64,000 nucleotides of DNA from Halomonas urumqiensis (GTDB lineage: Bacteria > Pseudomonadota > Gammaproteobacteria > Pseudomonadales > Halomonadaceae), in NCBI RefSeq assembly GCF_003028575.1, contig NZ_PYUD01000003.1, forward strand, positions 62,001-126,000. The letters run 5' to 3'. Below the pieces are notes generated by a model. That model saw only the letters and a list, made by a program, of their open reading frames with translations, was not told the origin of the DNA and ran no database searches. Position numbers and translations under genes: made by a program. Of the stretch, positions 18,186 to 27,975 are shown in pieces. Position 1 is the stretch's first letter. Each line of letters opens with the position of its first letter.

Positions 18186-19206
18186 CCGAGCCTTCCTCCT
18201 TGTTCGACTTCAGCGTGTTTGACTCCAGAGCAGTCGACTCTCGAGTCGCGTTATCTCGCGTCGTGGGTGGTGTGGCCGGGGGGGAAGTGCGTCCGGTGCT
18301 GCGGTCGAGCAACAGCACCAGCGCGGCACCCACCAGTGCTAGCCCGATGACCAACGGTAATTGGGCAGCCGACCCGGTGAGCACGGCATAGTCGCCCGGC
18401 AACAGATAGCGGTAATCAAGCGGGATCATCTGCCCATCGGGACCCATCTGGTAGCGTACCAGTTCTCGCCATGGCCAGAGTACCGGTAGTGAACCAACGA
18501 TGAAGCCAACCAGCAGTTGCAAGGTGGCGGTGCGGAAATGCGCAAGCAACCACGAGAGCAGCCGTGAGAACACAAACAATCCCACCAGGCAGCCCATCCC
18601 GAACAGCCCGATCAGGGTCAGGTCGAAATCGCGGATGCCCTGCATCACCGTGCCGTAGAGCCCCATGGTCAGCAGCAGGAAGCTTCCCGATACGCCCGGC
18701 AGCAGCATGGCGCTGATGGCAATGGCACCCGCCACCATCAGCATCAACCCGGGGTTTCCCAGTTGCGTGACCAACGGCATCAACGATGGCAGGCCATGGG
18801 CGAGCAACAGGCCCACCGCCAGCGGCAACACATGCCACCATCGCCAGTCAGCCGGGTGCCTGCAGACCACCACCGCCGAGGCCGCCACCAACCCGAAGAA
18901 AAAACCATTGAGGGCCAGCGGATAATCCTCCATCAACCACACCACCAGATGCGCGACACTAATCAGGCTCACCGCAATCCCCGCCAGCAGCGGGACCAGG
19001 AAGGTCAGGTTCAGGTAGACCGCAAGCCTGGCAATGCCTCCGCTGCGCAACGCCCCCAGAGCACCGGGGCCGAACTGCTTGATGGTGTGGATCAACTCCT
19101 CGTAGATGCCGGTGACGAAGGCGATGGTGCCGCCGGACACGCCGGGTACCGCATCGGCGGCACCCATGCCGGCACCACGCAGGAACAGCCCTAAATGCCG
19201 CTTCAA
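18178..19206 (-). CDS. DUF368 membrane protein, probable polyprenyl-phosphate translocase (PopT-like)
   Basis: A 342-residue protein with about nine membrane helices. The N-terminal GAGMGAADAVPGVSGGTIAFVTGIY (12-36) and the later AISAMLLPGVSGSFLLL are the twin signature re-entrant motifs of DUF368. DUF368 proteins were recently linked to undecaprenyl-phosphate recycling across the inner membrane; membership in that role here is inferred. Translation seems to start at a TTG overlapping the pcm stop (TTGA), with GGAG seven bases upstream; an ATG at 19167 would cut into the first conserved motif. The C-terminal tail is charged and variable. Confidence 0.82.
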   Translation of the reverse strand: MKRHLGLFLRGAGMGAADAVPGVSGGTIAFVTGIYEELIHTIKQFGPGALGALRSGGIARLAVYLNLTFLVPLLAGIAVSLISVAHLVVWLMEDYPLALNGFFFGLVAASAVVVCRHPADWRWWHVLPLAVGLLLAHGLPSLMPLVTQLGNPGLMLMVAGAIAISAMLLPGVSGSFLLLTMGLYGTVMQGIRDFDLTLIGLFGMGCLVGLFVFSRLLSWLLAHFRTATLQLLVGFIVGSLPVLWPWRELVRYQMGPDGQMIPLDYRYLLPGDYAVLTGSAAQLPLVIGLALVGAALVLLLDRSTGRTSPPATPPTTRDNATRESTALESNTLKSNKEEGSDA

Positions 19207-19883
19207 CGAATCACTCCTTCAAGCAAAGGGACGAAGCGCACTGATTCCAGGCGCTGCTGATCGAACTCATCACCCTCGCGACGCACCCGCGTCAACCACT
19301 GGCGACCCCGCTGGTCGGCAAGCGGGGTGATCAGCACCCCGTTGTCGGCAAGCTGGGCAAGCAACGGGGTCGGCAACTTGCCGGCACAGGCGGTCAGCAG
19401 GATGACATCGAACGGCGCCTCCTCACTCCAGCCGTGGCCACCATCGGCCAGGCGCAACCGCGCGTTGTGGGCACCGAGCAGGCGCAAGCGCTCGCCGGCA
19501 AGACGATGCAGGGCATTGATCCTTTCGATGGACCAGAGTTCCGACACCAGCCGTGACAGCACCAGAGTCTGGTAGCCGGAACCAGTGCCGACCTCGAGCA
19601 CCCGGCAAGGGGCTTCCTTGATCACAAGCTCGGTCATTCTCGCCACCATCCACGGCTGCGATAGCGTCTGGCCGTGGCCAATGGGCAGCGAGGTGTCCTC
19701 GTAGGCACGGTGCGAAAGGGCTTCATCGAGAAACAGATGGCGCGGCTCGCGCGCCATGACCTCGAGCACACGTGGATCACGAATGCCCTGATCGGCCAGG
19801 CGGCCCACCATGCGGTCACGGGTGCGCTGCGAGGTCATGCCAACGCCGCGCAGCAATTCAGGCAGTTGTTCAGGTAAGTGCAT
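19203..19883 (-). CDS. pcm: Protein-L-isoaspartate O-methyltransferase
   Basis: A SAM-dependent repair enzyme that methylates isoaspartyl residues in aged proteins. Visible motifs are [21 protein letters not shown] (active-site region) and the SAM-binding [12 protein letters not shown], followed by [13 protein letters not shown]. With the ATG at 19883 it has 226 residues, about 15 more at the N-terminus than E. coli Pcm; an ATG at 19838 gives the usual family length. The chosen start overlaps surE by 14 bases and has GCAGGG upstream at somewhat long spacing. The surE-pcm pairing is widespread. Confidence 0.92.
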   Translation of the reverse strand: MHLPEQLPELLRGVGMTSQRTRDRMVGRLADQGIRDPRVLEVMAREPRHLFLDEALSHRAYEDTSLPIGHGQTLSQPWMVARMTELVIKEAPCRVLEVGTGSGYQTLVLSRLVSELWSIERINALHRLAGERLRLLGAHNARLRLADGGHGWSEEAPFDVILLTACAGKLPTPLLAQLADNGVLITPLADQRGRQWLTRVRREGDEFDQQRLESVRFVPLLEGVIR

Positions 19884-20616
19884 CCAACCAACCCTGCACG
19901 TCGTCGATGGCTGCATGCCGGGTCAGATCGGTCTGCAGCGGAGTGATGGAGACGAAGCCCGCCTCCACGGCGGCGAAGTCAGTGTCTGCGCCATCATCGG
20001 CGTTATCGCCCACCGTGGCGATCCACCAACGCACCCGGCCACGCGGGTCGCGCACCTCCAGCGGTCGCGAGGCAGGGCCGCGATATCCCATGCGTGTGAC
20101 GCGAAACCCCTGTATCTCGTCCCAGGGCAGGTCGGGCACGTTGACGTTGAGCAGGCTGCGCGGCGGCAGCGACAGCTGGTCGGCCGCCCCCACCAGGCTC
20201 GCGGCGACTCGCCCGGCGGTCTCGAAGTGCCGGGTGCCGACCAGCGACATGGCGATAGCCGCCATGCCCAGGTTGCGCCCCTCCATGGCGGCGGCCACGG
20301 TACCCGAGTAGAGCACATCGTCCCCGAGGTTTCCGCCGTGGTTGATGCCCGATATCACCAGGTCCGGTTTCTCATCCCACACCCCGTTAACGCCGAGATA
20401 AACGCAGTCGGCTGGCGTGCCATCGACACTGTAGAAACCGTTGTCGAGTGACGAGAGCGCGAGTGGGCGGCTCAGGGTCAGCGAATTGCTGGCTCCGCTC
20501 TTGTCGCGATCAGGGGCCACCACACGCAGCCTGGCGTGGGGCGACAGGGCGTCATGCAGTGCCCGAAGGCCGGGCGCATGCACACCGTCGTCGTTGGAGA
20601 GCAGCAGTCGCCGCAT
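19870..20616 (-). CDS. surE: 5'/3'-nucleotidase SurE
   Basis: A 248-residue survival nucleotidase. The N-terminal [13 protein letters not shown] carries the metal-binding aspartate pair, and [27 protein letters not shown] is the second metal/substrate motif. SurE dephosphorylates nucleoside monophosphates and polyphosphate in stationary phase. The ATG at 20616 has GAGGAG five bases upstream; an in-frame GTG two codons earlier is less well placed. It lies 25 bases after truD and overlaps pcm. Confidence 0.96.
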   Translation of the reverse strand: MRRLLLSNDDGVHAPGLRALHDALSPHARLRVVAPDRDKSGASNSLTLSRPLALSSLDNGFYSVDGTPADCVYLGVNGVWDEKPDLVISGINHGGNLGDDVLYSGTVAAAMEGRNLGMAAIAMSLVGTRHFETAGRVAASLVGAADQLSLPPRSLLNVNVPDLPWDEIQGFRVTRMGYRGPASRPLEVRDPRGRVRWWIATVGDNADDGADTDFAAVEAGFVSITPLQTDLTRHAAIDDVQGWLDALT

Positions 20617-20641
20617 GGTCACTCCTCGTTGTTCGCACCCG

Positions 20642-21736
20642 TCACAGCGACGGGTGCGCGATCAATTCTCGCAACACCGACGTGGCAAAAGCACCACGTG
20701 GCAGGCTGAAAGACAGCCAGAGCTCGTCTTCGCCGGACTCAAGGGTGGGCTCGATCAAACGCAGCCGCAGCGCTCGGCGAGCCATCCTCACGCCGGCCCG
20801 CTCGAGCCCGGCGCACAATCCCGGGTAGCCTTGGGCAAGCGCGCGCTCGCAGGCCTGTGCCTCGCCCACTGCCACGGACGTCCCGGTGCCCCATAGTACT
20901 CCGGTGGGATGCAGATCGTGACGCGCGGCCCGCGCCTGAATCTCCTCATCCGCCACCTCGGCGGTAAACTGACTGGCGCTACCCTCCAGCATCACCACCT
21001 CGCCGGGCAATACCTGGTTCCAGCTCTCATGGCGAACGCGTTCTGCCAGCAATTCATTGAACAGGAAGCTACGCGCCGCCGACAACAACATGCCATCCCG
21101 GTCATCGCGTTTGCGCCAGCCGCGCGCCAGCAAAGCGCGGGCACGCTGCAGGTTACGCCCATCGGGGCCGAAACGCTGAGGTCCGAAATAATTCGCCACC
21201 CCCTCGTGACACAATCGTTGCCAGCGGACATCGAAACCACTATCACCGACTGCCTCACCCGTGATGCGCAGCGAGAAGCGGTTGGTACGGTGTACGCCGC
21301 GCTTGAGCTTGCGCGGGTGACGCCCCTGGTCGAGCACTTGGATGCCACGTTCACCAAGCCTCTCGATCAATGCCTCGGGGGCTTGCCGCCCGGGCAGTTG
21401 CACCGACAGCCACTGGCGGGTCACCGCCACGCGATCCTTCATGCCGGAATAACCGACATCGCGAGGCGAGACCTCGCACAGCCTTGCCAGCTCACGGGCC
21501 ACCATGGCGGTGGTCTGGTCGCGCTTCTCGATGAACAACCACAAGTGCTCGCCCTCCCCCTGAGGAGCGAAATCCAGCGACTCCTCGACGAGGAAATCCT
21601 CGGGCCGCTGGCGATAGCTGCCTGCGGGCGGCGCACCGAGGGCGCTATCCAGCACGCGCGGCCAGGCGGCTGGCCAGTGGATGTCATCTAGACGCTCATC
21701 CATACGCTTGGCCCCACCCTCCCCCGCGACGGTCAT
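20642..21736 (-). CDS. truD: tRNA pseudouridine(13) synthase TruD
   Basis: A 364-residue TruD-family enzyme that isomerises uridine 13 in tRNA-Glu. The catalytic aspartate is in [15 protein letters not shown] (D101), with PEDFLVEE near residue 45 and [12 protein letters not shown] as further family marks. Its ATG overlaps the ispF stop as ATGA; an ATG at 21703 is an alternative that drops 11 residues. It sits in the usual ispD-ispF-truD-surE-pcm order. Confidence 0.95.
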   Translation of the reverse strand: MTVAGEGGAKRMDERLDDIHWPAAWPRVLDSALGAPPAGSYRQRPEDFLVEESLDFAPQGEGEHLWLFIEKRDQTTAMVARELARLCEVSPRDVGYSGMKDRVAVTRQWLSVQLPGRQAPEALIERLGERGIQVLDQGRHPRKLKRGVHRTNRFSLRITGEAVGDSGFDVRWQRLCHEGVANYFGPQRFGPDGRNLQRARALLARGWRKRDDRDGMLLSAARSFLFNELLAERVRHESWNQVLPGEVVMLEGSASQFTAEVADEEIQARAARHDLHPTGVLWGTGTSVAVGEAQACERALAQGYPGLCAGLERAGVRMARRALRLRLIEPTLESGEDELWLSFSLPRGAFATSVLRELIAHPSL

Positions 21737-22224
21737 GCTGGCGCCACGCTTGCAGGCACCAACAACACCACGGCCTCGGCGGCAATTCCCTCGCCACGGC
21801 CGGTAAAGCCGAGCCGCTCGGTGGTGGTCGCCTTGACGTTGACCGCCCCGCCCTCGACATCCAGGTCGGCGGCTATATTGGTGGCCATGGCGGCGATGTG
21901 TGGCGCCATCCTTGGCGCCTGGGCGATCAGCGTGGCATCCAGGTTGCCAACCCGATACCCCGCCTGGCGCACCAACGCCACAACATGGCGCAGCAGCTGG
22001 CGGCTGTCGGCCCCGGCGAAGGCGGGGTCGGTGTCGGGGAAGTGCCGCCCGATGTCACCAAGTCCGCAGGCGCCCAGCAGCGCATCGCTGATCGCATGCA
22101 GCAGCACGTCGCCGTCGGAGTGGGCAATAAAGCCGTGATCGAACGCAATGGCGACCCCGCCGATCATCAAGTGGTCGCCTTCGCCGAAGCGGTGAACGTC
22201 GAAGCCATGACCGATTCGCATCAT
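21733..22224 (-). CDS. ispF: 2-C-methyl-D-erythritol 2,4-cyclodiphosphate synthase
   Basis: A 163-residue MEP-pathway enzyme that cyclises CDP-methylerythritol 2-phosphate with loss of CMP. The [11 protein letters not shown] start supplies metal ligands D and [20 protein letters not shown] and [11 protein letters not shown] follow. It ends in the [22 protein letters not shown] signature. Start overlaps ispD as ATGA. Works as a homotrimer in the cytoplasm. Confidence 0.97.
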   Translation of the reverse strand: MMRIGHGFDVHRFGEGDHLMIGGVAIAFDHGFIAHSDGDVLLHAISDALLGACGLGDIGRHFPDTDPAFAGADSRQLLRHVVALVRQAGYRVGNLDATLIAQAPRMAPHIAAMATNIAADLDVEGGAVNVKATTTERLGFTGRGEGIAAEAVVLLVPASVAPA

Positions 22225-22964
22225 CTACCTGTTGTCCGGGAAATGCAGTGAGGGATGTCGTTATCGAGATGCCGGGCCTGGGCTGCCAGAATCGATTCGG
22301 CCAGCGCCAGGTCCTCGGGATGAGTGATCTTCAGGTTATCACGCCGCCCCGGCACCAAGCGGGGCGCCAGGCCCAGGGCCTCCACCGCCGAGGCCTCGTC
22401 GGTCACCTCGATACCCCGCTTGCGGGCATCGACCAGGGCGCGACACAGCACCCCATAGCGAAAGCCCTGCGGCGTCATCGCATGCCACAATCCGGCACGC
22501 GGCTCGGTGGCATGCACATATCCTTGGCCATCGTCGCGCTTCATGGTGTCGGCTACCGGGGCGGCCAGCAGGCCACCCACTGGCTCCTCGCCGAGCGCTG
22601 CCCGCAACGCATGCAGATCTGCCACGGTGACGCAGGGCCTGGCCACATCGTGCACCAGCACGAGATCCTCGACATGGGCCTCGCAGGCGATAGCATCGAG
22701 CGCCTTGATCACCGTATCGACACGCTCGAGGCCACCGGAGGTGCGTCGCCAGTCGCCGAAAGGCACCCAAGCCGGCTGAAAATAGCGGTCATCGTCATCC
22801 AGGCACAAGCACAGGCGAGCATCGGGGAAGGCCTGATGCAGGCGCGCCAGGGTTAGTGACAGCACGGGATCACCGGCCAGCGGCAGGTACTGCTTGGGAC
22901 GTTCGGCGCCCATTCGCCTGCCCTGACCGGCCGCCGGCACCACGAGCCACAGGGCGACGCTCAT
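22221..22964 (-). CDS. ispD: 2-C-methyl-D-erythritol 4-phosphate cytidylyltransferase
   Basis: A 247-residue MEP-pathway enzyme that joins CTP and methylerythritol phosphate. The nucleotide-binding loop [20 protein letters not shown] (about 9-28), the [10 protein letters not shown] motif and the late [12 protein letters not shown] match the family. Its ATG overlaps the ftsB stop by four bases and its stop overlaps ispF, forming one tightly coupled operon. Confidence 0.96.
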   Translation of the reverse strand: MSVALWLVVPAAGQGRRMGAERPKQYLPLAGDPVLSLTLARLHQAFPDARLCLCLDDDDRYFQPAWVPFGDWRRTSGGLERVDTVIKALDAIACEAHVEDLVLVHDVARPCVTVADLHALRAALGEEPVGGLLAAPVADTMKRDDGQGYVHATEPRAGLWHAMTPQGFRYGVLCRALVDARKRGIEVTDEASAVEALGLAPRLVPGRRDNLKITHPEDLALAESILAAQARHLDNDIPHCISRTTGR

Positions 22965-23299
22965 CGAGCGGCCTCGGTGGCCAGCGCCGCAGCACTGTTG
23001 ACCACCGGCGGTTGATCGTCGGTAGCGACTCCCGGCACCCAGAAGAACTGCTCGTCGGCGCGCACCATGCCGATGTCGTTGCGCCCACGCTCCTCGATGG
23101 CGTCAAGCCCCGTCTTGAGGTCCACCACCTCGGCGGCCAGGCGCGCGTTTCGGTCGCGAAGTGGCTGGTTGGCGGCTTCCAGCACCGCCACACGCTCGCG
23201 CACCACAGCGAGTTCGCGAATGCCTCCCTCGCCCCACCACAACCGATACTGCATCAACGCCAGCAGCACCAGCAGCGCCACGGCCAACCACTTGAGCAT
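22961..23299 (-). CDS. ftsB: Cell division protein FtsB
   Basis: A 112-residue bitopic protein: one transmembrane helix (about residues 3-19), then a coiled coil (about 28-65) containing VLEAANQPLRDRNARLAAEVVDLKTGLDAIEERGRND, a strong FtsB signature. FtsB joins FtsL and FtsQ at the divisome and regulates septal peptidoglycan synthesis. RBS GGAAGG is five bases before the ATG. In many gammaproteobacteria eno precedes ftsB; here a FemAB-like gene does. Confidence 0.92.
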   Translation of the reverse strand: MLKWLAVALLVLLALMQYRLWWGEGGIRELAVVRERVAVLEAANQPLRDRNARLAAEVVDLKTGLDAIEERGRNDIGMVRADEQFFWVPGVATDDQPPVVNSAAALATEAAR

Positions 23300-23358
23300 G
23301 CGGACCTTCCATCACGACGGTTCAATGGCCGCCATTATGCCACCAACCGCCGCCACGC

Positions 23359-24492
23359 TCACGACCTGAAAGGTAACGCCTGCTGTGCAGCGCGACAGTA
23401 GGCGCGCACATGCGACCGCTCTTCGACGCAGAAGCGCGCCACGGCATCGCGCAGGCGCGTATCGGCAATGTAATGCAGCGAGGTGAGCAGGCGTGGCGCG
23501 AAGCCACGGGCCAGCTTGTGCTCACCTTGGGTGCCGGGGTCGAAGGTGGTCAACCCACGCGCCAGGCAGTGTTCGATGCCCTGGTAGTAACAGGCCTCGA
23601 AATGCAGGCAGTCAGCCATCACTTCGCTCCCCCAGTAGCGTCCATAGAGGGTGCGGCTGCCCTGCAGGCACAACGCTGCCGCTACTGGCTGGCCATCGAG
23701 CCTCGCCTGCACCAGCAGCAGCGATTCGGGTAGCGTGTCACGCAGGCGCTGGAAGAACGCCTGGTTGAGGTAGGCGTGTCGGCCACGTTCCTGATAGGTG
23801 ATTTCGTAGCAGCGAAAGAAGTGCTCGAGTGCGGCGGCGTCAATCTGACCGCCCTCCAGGCGATGCAGGGTCAGCCCCTGCTCGGCGACCAGCCGCCTCT
23901 CGCGACGAATCGCCTTGCGCCGCTTGGAGGAGAGCGCGGCCAGAAAGCCATCGAAGTCGCCGAAGCCTCGATCTCGCCACTGGAACTGGACACCATGGCG
24001 CGCCAGCAACTCAGGGCAAGCCGCTTGCCATTCATCGACCTCGGCCTCCTCGGCGAACAGCAGGTGCCAGCTCGACAGGTCAGCAGACTCCCAGGCGCTT
24101 GCCAACACGCCCCGTGCCGCGATTGGATCGACTCCGGGGGCCAGCGCCAGACGCGGACCTGGCGCCGGTGTATAGGGTATCGCCGAGAGCCCCTTGGGAT
24201 AATAGCGACCACCGGCCCGCTCCCAGGCATCGGCCCATGACCAGTCGAACACATACTCACCGAATGAGTGGAGCTTGTGATAGAGAGGCAACACGCCGAC
24301 CAGTGCCGCGCCCTGCCACAGGGTCAGGTGTCGCGGCACCCAGCCCGTGGCGGCGCTGACCGAACCGCTCGCCTCGAGGGCATGCAGGAATTCATGACGA
24401 ATGAACGGGTGGTCATCCCCCACCAGGGCATTCCAGGCAGCGGCGTCCACCGCCTCGATGGCGGGCAGTTCTCGTAACACGAGGTCGGTCAT
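23359..24492 (-). CDS. FemAB-like/DUF482 GNAT-fold acyltransferase
   Basis: A 377-residue protein of the DUF482 (FemAB_like) family, often annotated as GNAT or peptidoglycan-related. Recognisable parts are HPFIRHEFLHALEASG near residue 28, LPLYHKLHSFGEYVFDWSWADA (74-95), the FLAALSSKRRKAIRRERR stretch, and the C-terminal CYYQGIEHCLARGLTTFDPGTQGEHKLARGF. These resemble tRNA-dependent aminoacyl transferases, but the true substrate is unknown. Start has GGAGGGG upstream. It is 59 bases before ftsB in the same direction and may head that operon. Confidence 0.82.
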   Translation of the reverse strand: MTDLVLRELPAIEAVDAAAWNALVGDDHPFIRHEFLHALEASGSVSAATGWVPRHLTLWQGAALVGVLPLYHKLHSFGEYVFDWSWADAWERAGGRYYPKGLSAIPYTPAPGPRLALAPGVDPIAARGVLASAWESADLSSWHLLFAEEAEVDEWQAACPELLARHGVQFQWRDRGFGDFDGFLAALSSKRRKAIRRERRLVAEQGLTLHRLEGGQIDAAALEHFFRCYEITYQERGRHAYLNQAFFQRLRDTLPESLLLVQARLDGQPVAAALCLQGSRTLYGRYWGSEVMADCLHFEACYYQGIEHCLARGLTTFDPGTQGEHKLARGFAPRLLTSLHYIADTRLRDAVARFCVEERSHVRAYCRAAQQALPFRS

Positions 24493-24537
24493 CCGCCCCT
24501 CCCGAAGTCAACGCCGGAACTTGCTAGCAACAATTAC

Positions 24538-24596
24538 TACCAGACACTACTACCAGACCTGCTACCAGACCCCGCTACCAGACCCCGCTACCAGAC
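24538..24596. repeat. Five tandem copies of a 12/13-bp unit, core TACCAGAC
   Basis: The octamer TACCAGAC recurs at 24538, 24551, 24563, 24576 and 24589, spacing 13, 12, 13 and 13 bases. The last copies share a GCTACCAGACCCC unit. It lies 290-350 bases upstream of edd and just upstream of the FemAB-like gene start. Confidence 0.85.
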
Positions 24597-24782
24597 CATG
24601 TTCCCATAACTGGCTAACAGAACTGACCGGCAACCGATTACCACCTGACAACCGGCCAGCTTAGCGCCTACATTGTGCCCAGACCCCACGCCAACCGCCA
24701 TCCCTGCGAGACAGGACCAGCCGATGACCGATGCCCAACCTTCACCACCCTCCTGACCGCTGCCCATGCCACCAAACATCCA

Positions 24783-24797
24783 GGTAATAAAACTACA
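24783..24797. promoter_or_regulatory. HexR-like operator upstream of edd
   Basis: GGTAATAAAACTACA matches the HexR consensus TGTARTWWWAYTACA at 14 of 15 positions (first base differs). It is 89 bases upstream of the edd ATG. HexR represses central sugar genes and is released by 2-keto-3-deoxy-6-phosphogluconate; hexR itself is at 48886-49749. Confidence 0.75.
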
Positions 24798-24885
24798 AAA
24801 TCACCAAAATTGCGCGTAGCATAGCGCCAGAGTCGGTAAAATTTTTGTTAAACTTACTATTAAATTCTCGATGCCGAGGTGCCCC

Positions 24886-26772
24886 ATGGCTAGCCCAACT
24901 CCCGCCCTGAACGCCACCGTCGCCAACGTCACGCAACGCATCCGTGAGCGTAGCGCCGAGCGCCGAGCGCTCTATGAAAGCCGCATGGCCGATCAACATC
25001 AGCGCGGCGTTCATCGAGGCGAGCTTTCCTGCGGCAACCTGGCCCATGGGTTTGCCGCCTGCGGCAGCGAAGACAAGAATCGCCTGAAGATGATGAACAG
25101 TGCCAACCTGGGCATCATCTCGTCCTACAACGACATGCTCTCGGCACACCAGCCGCTCGAGACCTTTCCTGCCACCATCAAGGAAGCGGCTCGCGCCATG
25201 GGCTCCACCGCCCAGTTCGCCGGCGGCGTACCCGCCATGTGCGACGGGGTGACCCAGGGCCAGCCCGGCATGGAACTCTCGCTGTTCTCGCGCGACGTGA
25301 TCGCCATGGCCACCGCCGTGGGCCTGTCCCACAACATGTTCGACGCCGCCCTGTATCTTGGCGTGTGCGACAAGATCGTTCCGGGGCTGTTCATCGCCGC
25401 GGCGCGCTTTGGCCACTTGCCTGCCATGTTCGTGCCCGCCGGCCCCATGCCCAGCGGCCTGCCGAACAAGGAAAAGGCACGCATCCGCCAGCTGTTCGCC
25501 GAAGGCAAGGCGAGCCGCGAGGACCTGCTCGAGGCCGAATCGGCGTCCTACCACAGCCCCGGTACCTGTACCTTCTACGGCACCGCCAACTCCAACCAGT
25601 TGATGATGGAGATGATGGGCCTGCACCTACCGGGCACGTCCTTCGTCAACCCCGGCACCGGCATGCGCGAGGCGCTGACCCGATATGCCACCGAGCAGAC
25701 CATCCGCAACACCGAGGCCGGCGGTGACTACCGTCCGTTCTACAAGCAGATCGACGAACGCGCCATCGTCAATGCCGTGGTCGGCCTGCTGGCGTCCGGC
25801 GGATCCACCAACCATACGCTGCACCTCGTCGCCATGGCCGCGGCGGCCGGCATCACCCTGACCTGGGAAGATTTCACCGACCTCTCCGCAGTGACGCCGA
25901 GCCTGATGCAGGTCTATCCCAACGGCCAGGCGGACATCAACCACTTCCAGGCCGCCGGCGGCATGGCCTACCTGTTCCGCGAGCTGATCGGAGCCGGGCT
26001 GATCCACGCCGACATCCCCACCGTGTTCGGCACCGACATGACCGCCTACACCCAGGAGCCGTTCCTGGAGGATGGCAAACTGGTGTGGCGCGAGGGCGCG
26101 AGCGCGAGCCTGGATACCGATGTGCTGCGCGGTGTCGCCGACCCGTTCGCCCCCACTGGCGGCCTCACCGTGCTCGAGGGCAACCTGGGACGTGGCGTGA
26201 TCAAGGTCTCGGCGGTGGCCGAGGAGCATCGACTGGTCGAGGCACCGGTCAGGATCTTCGAGGACCAGAACGAGATGAAGGCAGCCTTCGAATCCGGCGA
26301 CCTGGACCGTGATGTCATCGTCGTGGTGCGTTTCCAGGGGCCCAAGGCCAACGGCATGCCCGAGCTTCACAAGCTGACGCCCTATCTCGGCGTGCTGCAG
26401 GACCGTGGCTACAAGGTGGCGCTGGTCACCGACGGGCGCATGTCCGGCGCTTCGGGCAAGGTACCCGCGGCCATCCACATGAGCCCCGAAGCCCTCGATG
26501 GTGGCCCGCTGGCCAAGCTCAAGGACGGCGACATCGTGCGCCTCGACGCCAATGCCGGCACGCTCGAGACCAGAGTTGACGCCCACACCTGGGCCGACCG
26601 CGTGAAGCATGTCGCCGAACTGGACCACTACCATGTGGGCCTTGGCCGCGAGCTGTTCGGCGGATTCCGCCACCTGGCGATGCGTGGCGAGGAAGGCGCG
26701 GGCGTGTTCGGTGGCTTCGAAGCCGACGACCTGGCCCGTCAGGCCGGCCAGATTCACGACGAGGATGCGTGA
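24886..26772 (+). CDS. edd: Phosphogluconate dehydratase (Edd)
   Basis: A 628-residue IlvD/Edd-family [4Fe-4S] enzyme that converts 6-phosphogluconate to 2-keto-3-deoxy-6-phosphogluconate, the first committed step of the Entner-Doudoroff route. Family segments include [54 protein letters not shown] and [22 protein letters not shown]; cysteines in [16 protein letters not shown] and the PGTCTF segment are candidates for cluster ligands. Length is that of Edd (about 600), not IlvD. The ATG at 24886 is preceded by GAGGTG. It opens the edd-glk-mutarotase-AKR run and is probably controlled by HexR. Confidence 0.97.
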   Translation: MASPTPALNATVANVTQRIRERSAERRALYESRMADQHQRGVHRGELSCGNLAHGFAACGSEDKNRLKMMNSANLGIISSYNDMLSAHQPLETFPATIKEAARAMGSTAQFAGGVPAMCDGVTQGQPGMELSLFSRDVIAMATAVGLSHNMFDAALYLGVCDKIVPGLFIAAARFGHLPAMFVPAGPMPSGLPNKEKARIRQLFAEGKASREDLLEAESASYHSPGTCTFYGTANSNQLMMEMMGLHLPGTSFVNPGTGMREALTRYATEQTIRNTEAGGDYRPFYKQIDERAIVNAVVGLLASGGSTNHTLHLVAMAAAAGITLTWEDFTDLSAVTPSLMQVYPNGQADINHFQAAGGMAYLFRELIGAGLIHADIPTVFGTDMTAYTQEPFLEDGKLVWREGASASLDTDVLRGVADPFAPTGGLTVLEGNLGRGVIKVSAVAEEHRLVEAPVRIFEDQNEMKAAFESGDLDRDVIVVVRFQGPKANGMPELHKLTPYLGVLQDRGYKVALVTDGRMSGASGKVPAAIHMSPEALDGGPLAKLKDGDIVRLDANAGTLETRVDAHTWADRVKHVAELDHYHVGLGRELFGGFRHLAMRGEEGAGVFGGFEADDLARQAGQIHDEDA

Positions 26773-26818
26773 GACACTACCCAAACAGGAACATCGCTTC
26801 ACGCATAGCAAGGAGTGC

Positions 26819-26905
26819 CGGGGACAGGTCGTAGAGGGGATCCTACGCCAGGGATGGCGTCGGTAGCGCCCAGGGAGGGGTTCACAGCGCCCCCTCTTAG
26901 GCCTG
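26819..26905. repeat. Candidate dispersed intergenic repeat between edd and glk
   Basis: This G-rich 87-bp stretch contains a small hairpin (ACGCCA/TGGCGT around GGGA, about 26851-26866) and has the look of a repetitive extragenic element: non-coding, GC-rich, partly palindromic and in an intergenic gap. Only one copy is in the window, so the repeat nature cannot be shown here; the call rests on resemblance to intergenic repeats of related genomes. Confidence 0.3.
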
Positions 26906-26973
26906 TCACCGGAGCAGTTGCGAGCGATTCACCATCCGCCACAGCCCTGACGGCCAGAAGAGACAGATTGACG

Positions 26974-27939
26974 ATGACTCGACCCGCACTGATCGGCGAC
27001 ATCGGTGGCACCAACGCACGCTTCGCGCTGGTGACGCCGGGTGCCTTCGAGCCCCATGACATCCTGAGCCTGCCCTGCGCCGAGTATCCGGGGCTGGTAG
27101 AGGCGGTTGACGACTACCTGACACGGGTCGGCGCGGTGGGTAATGCCGCCCCCCATGAGGCGTGCCTGGCCTTCGCCTGCCCGATCCGCGGTGATCAGGT
27201 GACGATGACCAACAACCACTGGACCTTCTCGCGGGCCGAGGCTCAGGCGGCTCTCGGGCTGACCCTGTTCAAGGTGATCAACGACTTCACCGCCCAGGCG
27301 CTCGGCGTGCCCCATGTGGCCGAACAGGACCTGGTGGAAGTGCAGCCTGGGCAGGCGATTCCCCACTCGGCGCGCCTGGTGATCGGCCCGGGCACCGGGC
27401 TCGGCGTGGCCGGGCTGTTTCCCGGCCGCCACGCCTGGATCCCGCTGCCCACCGAGGGCGGCCACGTGACCTTCGCCGCCACCGATGAGCGTGAGCAGAA
27501 CCTGCTGCGCCACTTCCGCAACCGTTATGGACGTGTCTCGGTGGAGCGCCTGCTGTGCGGGCAGGGACTGCTCGACCTGTACCTGGCCCACTGCTCGCTG
27601 AAGGGCGCCAATCCCGCCTACGCGACCCCCGCCGAGGTCACCCAGGCCGCAGAGCACGACCCAGTGGCGCGTGATACCCTGCTGCGTTTTCTCAAGATCC
27701 TCGGCGATGTGTGCGGCGATGCCGCCCTGACCATCGGCGCACGGGGCGGGGTCTACCTGTGTGGCGGCATTCTGCCAAGGTTGCTCGACTGGCTGCCGCA
27801 GAGCCGCTTTGGCGAGGCGTTCGCCGCCAAGGGCCGGATGAGTGCCTACACGGCGGCGATCCCCGTGCAGGTGGTCACCGCGCCCTGGGTGGGTCTGCTG
27901 GGCGCCGCCGAGGCCCTGCACAACGAAGAGGTCGAGTGA
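26974..27939 (+). CDS. glk: Glucokinase
   Basis: A 321-residue ROK-unrelated bacterial glucokinase (Glk family). LIGDIGGTNARFALV (6-20) is the phosphate-1 loop, VINDFTAQALGVP holds the catalytic aspartate, and RLVIGPGTGLGVAGL and the later EGGHVTFAATDERE follow. It phosphorylates glucose, feeding Zwf and Edd. The frame is open 53 codons upstream, but the ATG at 26974 gives the family start. It lies 201 bases after edd and 36 bases before the mutarotase gene. Confidence 0.95.
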   Translation: MTRPALIGDIGGTNARFALVTPGAFEPHDILSLPCAEYPGLVEAVDDYLTRVGAVGNAAPHEACLAFACPIRGDQVTMTNNHWTFSRAEAQAALGLTLFKVINDFTAQALGVPHVAEQDLVEVQPGQAIPHSARLVIGPGTGLGVAGLFPGRHAWIPLPTEGGHVTFAATDEREQNLLRHFRNRYGRVSVERLLCGQGLLDLYLAHCSLKGANPAYATPAEVTQAAEHDPVARDTLLRFLKILGDVCGDAALTIGARGGVYLCGGILPRLLDWLPQSRFGEAFAAKGRMSAYTAAIPVQVVTAPWVGLLGAAEALHNEEVE

Positions 27940-27975
27940 CCCGACGCCTCGGGTCCCACCGCTAAAGGAGATGGC

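Larger units (their letters stand above)
24493..24885. other. 393-bp intergenic region between the FemAB-like gene and edd
   Basis: Divergent promoter region. It contains a 12/13-bp tandem repeat (24538-24596), a HexR-like box (24783-24797) and an AT-rich stretch (24780-24870) likely to hold the edd promoter. That stretch includes the sequence TTTTTGTTAAACTTAC, which closely resembles one in the zwf-hexR gap. No convincing ORF was seen in 24600-24780. Confidence 0.7.
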
